This document shows positions 43,454 through 53,751 of a stretch of DNA of 64,000 bases, in pieces. The number at the start of each line of letters is the position of its first letter. Position 1 is the first letter of the stretch. Made by a program: the position numbers and the translations under genes. The DNA comes from Parastagonospora avenae f. sp. tritici 18332-5 (taxonomy: Eukaryota > Ascomycota > Dothideomycetes > Pleosporales > Phaeosphaeriaceae). The notes under the pieces are model-generated. The model saw nothing but the letters and a program-made list of their open reading frames with translations. It was not told the origin of the DNA and did no database searches. The DNA lies in the NCBI GenBank assembly GCA_022559985.1, contig JAFJTR010000020.1:1-64000 (forward strand), read 5' to 3'.

Positions 43454-45810
43454 CTAGCCATACAGGCTACCCTGTGTATGCTTTGTAGCCTGTGTCTCGT
43501 TGTGCAGATGCTGTGTAACATCCAGCGTCGTGACGATATGCTCATAGTTCAGGTTCTCGTTCTTGCGACTGGCTAGCAGCCTGGCTATCTTCAGGATGTT
43601 CTTGATCTGTCGGCCATTGACGTTCATGCGCGCCAACTCCTTGAGCTGCGCCGCGGTAATCGTGTGTTCCTGCGCGCTATTGTCCAAGAAGTTGGACCAA
43701 ACTGTCTTTCGAGACTCGATGCTGAGTTCCTGGTAATCGAGCGAGATGTGGATGCGAGATTGGAACGCCGGGTCGAATGTCTGCACGCGGTTCGTGGTTA
43801 GGAACATTGTGCCTTCATAGTACTCCAGGACACGCAGGAAGATGGAGACGAGTTTGTTACGCTCAAGCTCGTGGAGGGAACGCTGCTCGAGGAAGACATC
43901 GGCTTCATCTAGCAAGAGAATGGCGTTCCAGCGACTACACATTTCGAGGATATCTTGAAGTTTCGTTTCGACGTTGGACGGGTCAAAGCCGAGATCGCCC
44001 GCGGACATCACTAGAATGCGGTTTAGCATCCGAAATAATTACGGAGTTGTTTTGGGTATGGCGAGGCTGACTTACTGTACAGTGGGATCTTCATTTCTTC
44101 TGCCATGGACTCGGCAGTCAGCGTCTTGCCGACACCAGGAGGCCCACAAAGGAGGATGATCATGCCTCGACCTTTGCCTTCAATAACGTCGTCAAAGGAC
44201 TCACGATACTTGCGCTGTGACTCGGTGAAGCCCAGTATCAGCTCCTTCTGATTCTTGGGTAGAACCAGTCGATCAAATGCATCTTTCTGCCAGTCGATAT
44301 CCTTGACATAGTTGACGAAGAAGTTGAGCCAGAGCTTGTTTTTCAAGCTGTATCCGCGGAGCAAAGGCGTACATATGAGCTTCTGCTCGGTCGTCAATGG
44401 AGCCTGCTTGGCCGCGTCATCTTCGTCGGTGAATGCACCGTCAAGTGGCATCCCACTGTCGTCTTCTTCGTAATCGTCCTCAACTTCATCCTCCTCATCC
44501 TCATCCACCCCATCATTCCAGCCGCGTACAGGAGAATGCCGTGTCTCCTTTTGATTAAGAGGGGTGACAAAAATGCAATGGGATGGGTCGAAGCGGTTCC
44601 AGCCATATGTATCGATGATGATCTGACATGTGTTAGCATGCTAACTACGCAGTAGTCAGGAAAGCTGATGAAAGATGGAACTTACGCGGCCTTTGACGTT
44701 ATACTTGTCCTTGGATCCAAAAGCACCTCGACGCCAGGCCACACCTTGATAAGCCCGGTAGTTTGGACCGGCAAGACCCTCAGCTTTTGCACCGCGTTCG
44801 ATGAGGCGCTCGCGGAGGGCCTCAGCCTCATGGTGGTAATCGATCGGATACACACGGAGCGAGCTGATAGGGCGGGTGCCTGAGTACTGGCCAATGGAGA
44901 GGGTCAACTTTTGAGTACCCCATTTGGCACCATCCCAGTCGACGTATTTGCATGTTAGCCAGAAGCAAGGCAGGCCGTTGGCATCTTGACCGTACATGGT
45001 CTTGACAAGTGTCATGGCCGTCTCCTGACCATCTTGGCGGGAGAAGACAGTAGCGCCTGGTTGGAAGAGAGTCCAGAGGTTTTCGTACGTCATGACGCGT
45101 TTACTTTTCATGTCCTGCGAGGTGTCGATCATGGTCTTGAACTCTTTGATGAGCACATCTTGAAGCAAAGCGGCATGCTCTTTGGTGGTCCGCTTATCCT
45201 CGGTATCATCACCCAGATTTGCGATAGCCAGTTGCAACTCTGACCATCGGTGGATCAGAGGTTCGAACTTGCCTGAGAATTCGAGCCGATTCAAGCCGAC
45301 AGTAACACCGGGGTAGTTCTTGAGAACAGTGACCAAAAGCTTCTTCAGAAGCGGGCTCTGCACTACGATGGAATGTATCGATAGCACGCGTCGAGGATCG
45401 TTGTAGACTTTGATGTTCCGCACCAGGAGAGCCCACTTGGCGGTTTCGTCGTTCTCGACTGCCTTGCCAATGTCCTCGGGGATCTTGTCTTGCCATTGAT
45501 AGCGGCCCTTCTTGTCTTCTTTGCCCGAGTACAGCTCTTTAAGGCCGCTCTTCATGCCAGGCTTGTACTGAGCATCGTCTTCGTCCGCGTCAGCCTTGGT
45601 CTCTGAGGCGGCACCATTGACGTCCTCTTTGGTGCCGACTGTCACGTGCTTGACGCCATTGCTGAGGCCATCGACTGCGCCTTCTGCCGCATCAGATTCT
45701 GACGATGTGGTATCACCATCTGCGGGCGGCGACCAGTGTGCCATGCCACGGCGACCGCGGTGGGCACCCCTACCACGAAGCTGTGCTCTGCTGGATGAAA
45801 GGCCATGCAT
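43454..45810 (-). CDS. AAA ATPase with long N-terminal region (DUF7025-type)
   Basis: Exons (minus) 45810-44686, 44622-44076, 44010-43454; 742 aa; introns of 63 and 65 nt. The N-terminal ~480 residues correspond to the DUF7025-like region of a large fungal AAA family (LVRNIKVYNDPRRVLSIHSI and the TYENLWTLFQPG block). An acidic stretch (VDEDEEDEVEDDYEEDD) follows. The AAA module has Walker A GPPGVGKT near residue 533, Walker B ILLLDEADVFLE near 586, sensor-1 FLTTNRV and a FDPAFQSRIHISLDY arginine-finger region. The intron between exons 2 and 3 splits the codons between the Walker motifs without loss. Substrate and location unknown; it may be a remodelling ATPase. Divergent from the homoserine kinase fusion. 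Confidence 0.9.
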
Positions 45811-46443
45811 TGTGTTAGTAGTAGCTGAATGCAGCGGGGGGGAGGAAGATGAGGGCAGGAGAGGGAGAAGGCTGGACCGATGTAGTGCACGAGGCTGACC
45901 GGCAGCATGGTCTCAGCGGAGCTGTGGTGAGAGAGGTTGCAGGTGCCTGGGCTCAGTTTACATGTGCGTGCTGACCGGACGCGCTGCGTTGGCAAGACAA
46001 GGCGCACGGCAAGCGAATGGGCGGAGCGGCGGTGCGGAGAGGCGCATGAAGGGCGCAATGCAGTCTTGTTTGCCTGTGTCACACACCTCCCAAGGCTGGT
46101 GCCTGGGTCTATGCTACTGGGACTGTGAGTTAGTTGACCACTCTCGGTGCATCATTAGCACTGATATGGTGAGTAGTCACGGCAATCGTGGATCAGGGTG
46201 GCAATAATCAGGGTGAGTGAGCGAGACATAGTGAAGGTGGTTCACGGGTGGTGTAGGTGAGGTAGGTGAGGTGTGTGGAATAGCGTAGTACGAGTTGCGG
46301 ATGCCGGCGTCGGCGCGGAAATGCTGCCCCTCCTTGCGCCGACCAAATTTGTTAAGCCGCATGCCGCGCTGGACATTTTCTTTGCGCACAACCTTTGGAA
46401 GACTCAACGCGAGCGCATCGTCGCGCAGGCGCTCACCCACACC
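45811..46443. other. Divergent promoter region
   Basis: Serves the AAA ATPase (left) and homoserine kinase fusion (right). GGTGTAGGTGAGGTAGGTGA near 46250 is a short imperfect repeat. I see no exact TGACTCA Gcn4/Cpc1 site. Confidence 0.45.
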
Positions 46444-48576
46444 ATGACTACCCTCATCAAGGTGCCGTGCTCGTCGGCCAACATTGGGCCCGGCTTTGAC
46501 GTCATCGGCCTTGCACTGAACCTCTACCTCGAGCTCGGCGTGACGGTGACGCGCAAGGCGAGCTCGGAACATTCACTCAACTGCAGCATCACATACGAGG
46601 GCGTGGGTGCAGAAGACGTGCCGCTCGTGGCCGCCGACAACCTCATCACGCGAACCGCCGTATACGTCCTCCGCTGCCATGGCATCCGCGCCTTCCCCGC
46701 CGAGACACACGTGCACATGAAGAACCCTATACCGCTGGGACGCGGGCTGGGCTCCTCTGCGGCGGCCATTGTGGGCGGCGTCTTCCTGGCCAACGAGGTC
46801 GGGAACCTGCAGCTGTCCAAGGCGCGCATGCTGGACTACTGCCTGATGGAGGAGCGACACCCCGACAACGTCGCGGCTGCCCTGTATGGCGGCTTCGTGG
46901 GCACCTACCTCAACGAGCTCTCGCCAGAAGACACGGAGCGCCTCGAGATCCCGCTCAGCGAGGTCCTGCCCCAGCCAGCCGGCGGAGTCGACACGGGTCT
47001 GCAGCCGCCAGAGCCTCCGCTGAACATCGGACACTACACCAAGTTCAAGTGGTCGGCCGCCATCAAGTGCATCTGCATCATCCCGCAGTTCGAGGTCTCG
47101 ACCGCAAAGGCCCGCGCCGTGCTGCCAGAGTCGTACTCGCGAAAGGATGCCATCTTCAACATGCAGCGCCTGGCCGTCCTCACCACCGCTCTCGGCCAGC
47201 CCACCCCGGACCCAGACATGATCTACACGGCCATGCAGGACAAGCTTCACCAGCCCTACCGTCGTGGCCTGATCCCCGGCCTCACGGAGATCCTGCAGTC
47301 TGTCACCCCACAGTCACACCCCGGCCTGTTGGGCATCTGCTTGTCCGGCGCCGGGCCTACCATTCTGGCCCTGGCGACAGAGAACTTTGATTCTATCGCG
47401 AACCACCTCCTCGAGCAGTTCAGCAAGGAGGGTATAACGTGCGACTGGAAGCTCCTCGAGCCGGCTGAGGAAGGCACCACTGTATCTCGACCCGCGGGCG
47501 ACAAGCTCGAGACAGGCGAGGCGCTTACCTATGCCGCGTCTGGAGTCAGCATCGATGCCGGCAACGAGCTCGTCAAGCGCATCAAAGCTTCCACCAAGAG
47601 TACACGGAGACCAGGTGCAGATGGCGAGATTGGCGGCTTCGGTGGACTCCTGGACCTGCAGGCGGCTGGCTACACCGAGGCACCCATCCTCGTCGGAGCC
47701 ATTGACGGCATTGGAACCAAGGTCAAGATCGCGTTTGAGATGGGCAAGCACGACACTGTCGGCATCGATCTCGTCGCCATGAACGTCAACGATCTGGTTG
47801 TACAGGGCGCGGAGCCTCTCATGTTTTTGGACTACTATGCGTGCAGCAAGTTGGATGTGGAAAGTGCCGCCAAGTTCGTCGAGGGGGTAGCCGACGGCTG
47901 TCGACAATCGGGAGCGGCGCTCGTTGGCGGCGAGACAGCAGAGATGCCTGGTATCTACCAGCAGGGCGAGTACGATGCCGGCGGTGCAGCTATTGGCGCG
48001 ATCAAGAGAGGCGTGCCCATACTCCCAGACACAGCATCCATGGTGGAAGGTGACGTGCTGCTCGGACTAGCATCGAGCGGTGTCCACTCGAACGGCTTCT
48101 CTCTCGTCCGCAAGATCATCGAACGAACGGGTATGTCTTTCCACGACGCAGCACCCTGGAGCGAAGGCGACAACATCGGCACCGCTCTCCTCACGCCCAC
48201 AAAGATTTATGTCAAACCGCTCCTAGCTGCAACTCGACAAGGATTAATCAAAGGCATGTCACACATCACTGGCGGTGGACTTCTCGAGAATATTCCTCGC
48301 ATGCTACCAAAGAGTCTCGCAGCAGAGCTCGATGCAAAGACCTGGCCTGTGCCACCAGTGCTGTCGTGGTTGAAGTCGGCAGGCCGACTTGAGGATACCG
48401 AATTTGCCAGAACTTTCAACACGGGGTTGGGCATGGTGCTTGTCGTCGACCACCACCATGTACAGGCTGCGACGGAAATCCTGCAGGAGTGGGGCGAGCA
48501 AGTATTTATCATAGGAAAGCTTGTCAAGAGGGTGGATGAGGACTGCGTTGTCCAGAACATGGCCGTGTGGGGGTGA
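46444..48576 (+). CDS. Homoserine kinase - AIR synthase fusion protein
   Basis: Single-exon 710-aa frame encoding two enzymes. Residues 1 to about 345 are homoserine kinase of the GHMP family (threonine pathway: homoserine to O-phosphohomoserine). They show VPCSSANIGPGFDVIGLALN, the ATP loop PIPLGRGLGSSAAAIVGG near residue 97 and the GICLSGAGPTILAL C-terminal motif. From about residue 363 a complete phosphoribosylformylglycinamidine cyclo-ligase (AIR synthase, purine step 5) follows: SIDAGNELVKRIK, GEIGGFGGLLDL, DGIGTKVKIAFEMGKHDTVG near 420, AMNVNDLVVQGAEPLMFLDY, ALVGGETAEMPGIYQQGEYD near 496 and SHITGGGLLENIPRML. A linker of about 20 residues lies between. Fungal AIR synthase is normally fused to GAR synthetase (ADE5,7), so this partner is unexpected. 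The ATG at 46444 starts the kinase; the frame stays open to 46273 upstream. Confidence 0.92.
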   Translation: MTTLIKVPCSSANIGPGFDVIGLALNLYLELGVTVTRKASSEHSLNCSITYEGVGAEDVPLVAADNLITRTAVYVLRCHGIRAFPAETHVHMKNPIPLGRGLGSSAAAIVGGVFLANEVGNLQLSKARMLDYCLMEERHPDNVAAALYGGFVGTYLNELSPEDTERLEIPLSEVLPQPAGGVDTGLQPPEPPLNIGHYTKFKWSAAIKCICIIPQFEVSTAKARAVLPESYSRKDAIFNMQRLAVLTTALGQPTPDPDMIYTAMQDKLHQPYRRGLIPGLTEILQSVTPQSHPGLLGICLSGAGPTILALATENFDSIANHLLEQFSKEGITCDWKLLEPAEEGTTVSRPAGDKLETGEALTYAASGVSIDAGNELVKRIKASTKSTRRPGADGEIGGFGGLLDLQAAGYTEAPILVGAIDGIGTKVKIAFEMGKHDTVGIDLVAMNVNDLVVQGAEPLMFLDYYACSKLDVESAAKFVEGVADGCRQSGAALVGGETAEMPGIYQQGEYDAGGAAIGAIKRGVPILPDTASMVEGDVLLGLASSGVHSNGFSLVRKIIERTGMSFHDAAPWSEGDNIGTALLTPTKIYVKPLLAATRQGLIKGMSHITGGGLLENIPRMLPKSLAAELDAKTWPVPPVLSWLKSAGRLEDTEFARTFNTGLGMVLVVDHHHVQAATEILQEWGEQVFIIGKLVKRVDEDCVVQNMAVWG

Positions 48577-49667
48577 AGTAAGATATCGTGCATGAACGTC
48601 TCGAGATAGTTCCGTTGAGCGACGTGATCCCAGCCTGATGGCAGCCATCGGTGGGTTAGTTGAGAGGCAACCCTGAGCCGCTGGTTCGATATTCTTTACA
48701 TGCTGGAATTATACCGCGGTCGCAACTTGCATCTGGGGGCTCTATAGCCCTGCTACATAGGCGCTGAGCTCGGTATATAAATGTCTGGGCGGGCTGTGTG
48801 GAGTTAACATGGGGAGCAGACGCAGTGCAAACCCACCTTTTTCTCCAATTTATAGGGTAGGTCCACGTCAGTCTAGAACAATTCTGTCCTCGGGAGATGG
48901 ACTATCCACCCCAACAGAGCCTCACTCGTCCTTATCCACACACATCAGACAGCAGCAGACATGTGAGACCCGGCACCAGCGGCAACGTGTCTCGACTATA
49001 CGTGTCGAATGCTTCCCCACAATAAGCACGCCAGTAACGCCACGGAAGCCGGGCGCGCCACGCAATGCTTCTAGCGCGAGTGCTCAGCTTCCATGGTTAT
49101 ATTAGCCAAAACTATGGCGTGCTGCCATCTGTCTATCGGTATGGAGTCAGCCAATCTGTGGGTGCGGACTTTGCGTGTCTGCACATGTCAAAGCCAGCAT
49201 GCTGGCGACCAGAAACTTGTTGGGACCAGGGAGTCATACCGCTCCGTCTTCTTGTTACACTGTGCCAGTCCTGATGGGTGGTAGGTGGGCTTATCGGCTT
49301 CCATGGCCCATGGGCATGCATCAAACATGTCACTAGACGGTTGCAAGCCACCAGCACATGTGGGCCAGGGGGGGCATGCGTGATACGCCAGAGCTGCCGC
49401 TTCGGGAACCGTGATGGTGTACGAAGGATAGGCAGCCGTCCAAGTTCGCTGGGTTTGACGTGGGCGGTCAGCGCAGGCGGCGCCACGGTATCCTAGTCGG
49501 CGTCGCAATTCGCTGTGGATCTACGGAACCGCCCTCCTAACACTAAAAATTATTTTTCTTGCGACAACAGGAAGACGCACAGGTCAAGCCCTACCACACC
49601 TTGCAGCCCTGTCCCGCCATACACTCTCCCCTCTCGAGCCCTCCGACCCTCTTCTCTTCCCTTCATA
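48577..49667. other. Intergenic region of about 1.1 kb
   Basis: GGTATATAAATG at 48773-48784 is a good TATA-like element followed 25 bp later by an ATG (48809) opening a 98-aa frame, but that frame is Ser/Thr/Pro-rich with no recognisable feature. No gene is supported; APRT's promoter lies at the right end. Confidence 0.4.
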
Positions 49668-50485
49668 ATGTCCGCTCCCTCCGACACTCCCACGCACTCT
49701 GCCCACCCGCTAAACACTACAACTACGGCCAATACACCACTCAAGGGCGACGCAACTGCTGCCCACCCCCCGCAGGGCAAACCCGATCCGACCCTCGAGT
49801 CTAACAGCAATGCCGCCAAAGGAGGACTCGCCGCCCCCCATGCCTCCGCCGCCGCCGAACTCGCCCGTCTTAAGATAGACTTGAAAAAGTCGCTGAAGCA
49901 ATTCCCAGACTTTCCGGAACCAGGCATTTTGTTTGAAGACATACTGCCCATCTTTGCCAACCCCACGCTCCACGAGGGGCTCATCCGGTCGCTCGAGCTC
50001 GCCGTGACCAAAGAGTTCAGCGGCAGGCCCGATGTTGTTGTTGGCCTCGATGCGCGCGGATTCTTGTTCGGCCCAAGTCTTGCGCTGAGACTGGGCGCGG
50101 CTTTTGTGCCGGTGCGCAAGCGGGGGAAGCTCCCGGGGCCCTGCGAGACGGCCGAGTACATGAAGGAGTATGGTAGTGATTTCTTCCAGATGCAGGAGGG
50201 CGTTGTGAAGAGCGGGCAAAAGGTGCTGATTGTCGACGACATCATCGCTACTGGTATGTTTTAGTCCCTGCACACGAGTGCACAGTATGGAGAGCATCAT
50301 GCTGATCAAGTGCGACAGGTGGCTCAGCTTCTGCAGCCGGCTCCCTCGTCAAGAAGCTCGGCGGCTCAATAATGGGCTATGTGTTCATTCTCGAGCTCGA
50401 CTTCCTCAAGGGCCGCGATAAGCTCGATGCGCCCGTATACACGCTCCTGGCGAGTCAGGAGGAAAAGTTGGAGAGTGAGAAATAG
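49668..50485 (+). CDS. Adenine phosphoribosyltransferase
   Basis: Purine salvage: adenine plus PRPP to AMP, cytosolic. Exons 49668-50253 and 50319-50485, 250 aa. The 65-nt intron splits the PRPP-binding loop VLIVDDIIATGGSASAAGSL near residue 185. Other family features are FPDFPEPGILFEDILPIFAN, VVVGLDARGFLFGPSLALRL and VPVRKRGKLPGPCETAEYMKEYG. The N-terminal ~65 residues are a Thr/Ala/Ser/Pro-rich extension beyond the usual ~180-aa enzyme, probably disordered. It sits between the AIR-synthase fusion (purine synthesis) and RidA. The gene is intact. Confidence 0.93.
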
Positions 50486-50865
50486 AGAAACATGTACAGG
50501 AAGATATTCGCTTCCCCTTCTCTGATAGACGGAGAATTGATTTTGCATGGGCATGGCGTTGGGGGATTAGCTTTTTTCCCTTCACTCGCAAAGCATGCAG
50601 GTAAGAGCCAGATTGCGCATTTCCAAAGCGAGCATCCTAAGGGGAGTATGGTAAATTTAGATAAAACACTGAAAATACCCGCCCGACTCCATCCTGTATT
50701 GCCTGCCACACTTCGCTGGTGTCGCGTCTCGAAATCTGGTGAGGGTCTACCCCACCAAAGACGCAAGTTGCGCCCTCCGACGGGCAAGTGGGGGAGTTGG
50801 AGCTGCCCCTCCGTGCTTCGGCACCATCGCCTGGGCCCGTTTACTACAACAAGTCAACACCTCCC
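50486..50865. other. Short intergenic region
   Basis: Promoter side of the RidA gene; no separate gene supported. Confidence 0.4.
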
Positions 50866-51656
50866 ATGCAACGAACAGCTTTGCGAAGACTCTGCACCTC
50901 AATTGCACGACCATCCTCTATAACCACCATTGCCAAAGTAAAGGGCACTCGTCAAATACGCAACATGTCAGACATCAAGAAGGTCTTCACCGAGAATGCG
51001 TGTCCCCGTGAGTTTTCCGTGCAGATGAGCAAGTAAGAGTCAAGGGCTGACGATGCGGTTTGCAGCTCTTCCGCCCTACGTATGTTTGACTTCACCACCC
51101 CAGATGCTCCATTGAGCTTCGTTACTCTCCCACGCTTCTCAAATCCCCCAAGCCCCGCCAACCACTACTCGCACTCGCATGCCTGTATACAAAACACGGT
51201 GCATGCAGATCAAGAATAGAGGTGCTAACGCCCTTCTCAGTCCCAGGCTATAATTGCCGGGCCCCAGATCTTCGTCTCGGGTCAAATCCCCGCGGATAAA
51301 ACAGGTGCCCTGGTTGAAGGCAGCATCGCGGACAAAACAAAGCAGTGCTGCGAGAACATCAAGGCCATTTTGGCTGAGGTGAATGTTGGACTGGAGAGGA
51401 TTGTCAAGGTATGACATCCGACTTTCTCTCCTGCACTACCTTATTCAGGACTTATGAACGATCGCTAACATGCCCTGAGATCAACGTCTTCCTCGATGAC
51501 ATGGCCAACTTTGCCGAGATGAACGACGTCTACATGCAGTACTTTACGCACAAGCCGGCGCGCAGCTGTGTCGCCGTCAAGCAGCTGCCTAAGGGTGTGC
51601 CCGTGGAGATTGAGTGTATTGCTTGGACAGGTGAGAATGCTGGGGCAAAGTTGTGA
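50866..51656 (+). CDS. RidA/YjgF family enamine-imine deaminase, mitochondrial
   Basis: Hydrolyses reactive enamine/imine intermediates such as 2-aminocrotonate released by threonine dehydratase, protecting PLP enzymes. Exons 50866-51007, 51066-51079, 51241-51408 and 51480-51656; 166 aa. The second exon is only 14 nt. The N-terminal ~35 residues (MQRTALRRLCTSIARPSS) form a mitochondrial presequence, as in yeast Mmf1. The family core is APLPPYSQAIIAGPQIFVSG, then KINVFLDDMANFAEMNDVYM and KPARSCVAVKQLPKGVPVEI, including the substrate-binding Arg. An internal Met at MSDIKKVF could give a cytosolic form. Without the micro-exon the LPPY residues and frame are lost. Confidence 0.9.
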
Positions 51657-52301
51657 TCCGAATGGTGGGCTGATTGTGTGTTAGGTTAAAAGTGGCCTGG
51701 CGCTTGAGGAGGAATGAAACTGCTCGAGAGATAGTGTGAATAGATGACATTCAATTTCTCACATGAATCTCTGGGGTTTCTCCTCTCTTTCTCTTTGCAA
51801 TGTACATCTGCATCGCTGATCTCTTCTTGGCTACAGTCAAATCGCTCGTGTCATCTGTCTTCTTCGCGTGTCCACGTCACAACTACTTATGCGGGCCATG
51901 TGTGATGAAGATGCGCCTTTCCAATCTCAATCTCAATTTCATTTTCATTTTCATTTTCAAGCATACACAAGACAGCCCTAGCGACTTGTTGTGGCTTCAC
52001 TGATCAAAACTAATGGTATGATTCCCATCTCTCACATCTATACCTCCAGGCGACAAGCCCGAGTATAGTAGCTTTGCTACGTCTAACAGGTACCATTGGA
52101 TGGGCCAATTACGCCAACGTTGCATGCAAGGTACCAAGGTCTTGGTTAGCGATCTTAAGATAGGGGTGTTATACCCGGGTAATCGCGATGACATGTAGTA
52201 CCGTCCGTGTTCCTCATCATGCGAGTGTACATCAGAACGATGACATGTCAAAGATTTGAAGTTCCCACTTCTTGTTGGACTGAGCTCTTCAGGTTGGAGT
52301 C
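51657..52301. other. Intergenic, with ATTTTC microsatellite
   Basis: About 0.65 kb. 51935-51960 is a short (ATTTTC)n tract. No gene supported. Confidence 0.5.
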
Positions 52302-53645
52302 ATGTTTCGGCCAAACATCACTACTGCGTCCTGCGCTTCGTTCCTCGCCCTATACGTATCTGCCACAATCGGTGTGCTCAACCTCGCCAAAGTCGTTCCT
52401 ACAAGTCTTCAAAATTATCTGTTCAGCCCATCTCATGTCGCATGGCCCCGAGAGCCATACTGCATAAGCCAGGACCGGGAGTTTTGTGTCTACACTTCCA
52501 ATATTACCGAGACGCACAGTCTGAGTATGATTCTCTCGCCTGAGGATGCAGAAAATGGGTCAAAGGCTCTCCTAGAACTGGTCTCGACTTCTTCGCAAGA
52601 TCAGACAGAAAAGCCGAGAGCCTGGCAGGTTGTCGACATACCCAGCAAAGGCAAAGGCGTGATGGCAACACGGGACATCGGGAAATACGAAACCATCATG
52701 GTGGATCATGCTGCTGTTGTCATGGACGTCGATGTCCCGGAGGTGTGGAGCAGTCGTCTACTCAAAGTAGCCATCGATAGATTGCACCTCCCAAGTAGCA
52801 TTCGCGCCCTGGGTGCTGGCGAAGGTGACGGTCCACTGGAACAGCGTGTTATGAAGACAAATGGATTTGGGACGAGCATCGCAGGTGTTGGAACAAAAGC
52901 GCTCTTTCCACTTGCCTCGGTAGGAACATCTCGACCACATGAGAAGTTTGACTCTGACGAAATAGAGAATCAATCATGCCTGCATGCCAAACGCATACGT
53001 TCTTTTCTCCCGCACCTCGGGTCTCACGATATCGATAAGGGCTTCTCGCGCCATCGAGACTGGCGAAGAAATCACCATTTCATGTACTTGAACTTTCCCC
53101 ATCTACCTTCGTTGACTGACCATGTCCAGACCTGCCTGTCGGTCTTTCGTCTCTTGATCGCAAGACTTCATTGCAACCATGGGGCTTCACATGTCAATGT
53201 GCATTATGCAGTTCATCGCCCCTGGAAAAGCGCGTGTCGGACATACGTCGTATACTCGTTAGCCAATCTGAAGCTAAGATACTCGAATGCGCCGCCGCAG
53301 GCCGAGTAGACGAAGCGATCAGACTGGCGGAAGAGACTGTGGGGTTGATTACGGATGAAGGCCTGGAAAGCATGTTGACAGACGAGTAAGTCGTACCAGC
53401 CACTGAATAATTAGTGGAACTCGGGCTAAGCGCGGCGTTGTAGGTATGCCATGTTGGCCATGCTGTGGCTGCAAAGAGGTAACAGCCAGGAAGCGAACAA
53501 GTGGGGAGAAATGGCATGGAGATTGTTAGACAATCTGGGACACCTCAGTAATATAGAAAAGAAGTCTGGGTTCAAGCTGGAGAGAATGTTGGGAAATATT
53601 GGTAGGTTGGGCGGAAGTGGAGAGGGGAAGAAGTGGAGGAAATGA
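52302..53645 (+). CDS. SET-domain protein, secreted or anchored N-terminus
   Basis: Exons 52302-52919, 52966-53083, 53130-53385 and 53444-53645; 397 aa. All introns are 46-58 nt and phases agree. The SET part begins WQVVDIPSKGKGVMATRDIG; the NHS-type motif is RINHACMPNAYV (His and Cys kept), created across the first intron. ASRAIETGEEITISYLP follows, then a post-SET-like FTCQCALC. The C-terminal ~110 residues are helical and repeat-like (SEAKILECAAAGRVDEAIRL), resembling the helical tail of SMYD-like proteins. The N-terminal ~60 residues include a hydrophobic stretch (SFLALYVSATIGVLNLA) that could be a signal or membrane anchor. Proteins of this kind are frequent in fungi and their substrates are unknown. 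Confidence 0.85.
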
Positions 53646-53751
53646 ACGATTGGGAAGGCTAATTCTTCGTGTTTGAATAGTAGTATATACTATTCGGCTT
53701 AAAGAAAAGTGCTGCTGCAGCTTCACTTGTGTGTCTTCAACTTCTGCATAA

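Noticed and set aside
46573..47250. 225-aa antisense frame across the homoserine kinase
   Set aside because: GC-rich third positions keep the opposite strand open; the sense strand has clear domains and the antisense none.
48809..49105. 98-aa ORF behind a TATA-like box
   Set aside because: Low-complexity Ser/Thr/Pro content and no family; a TATA-like sequence alone is weak evidence.
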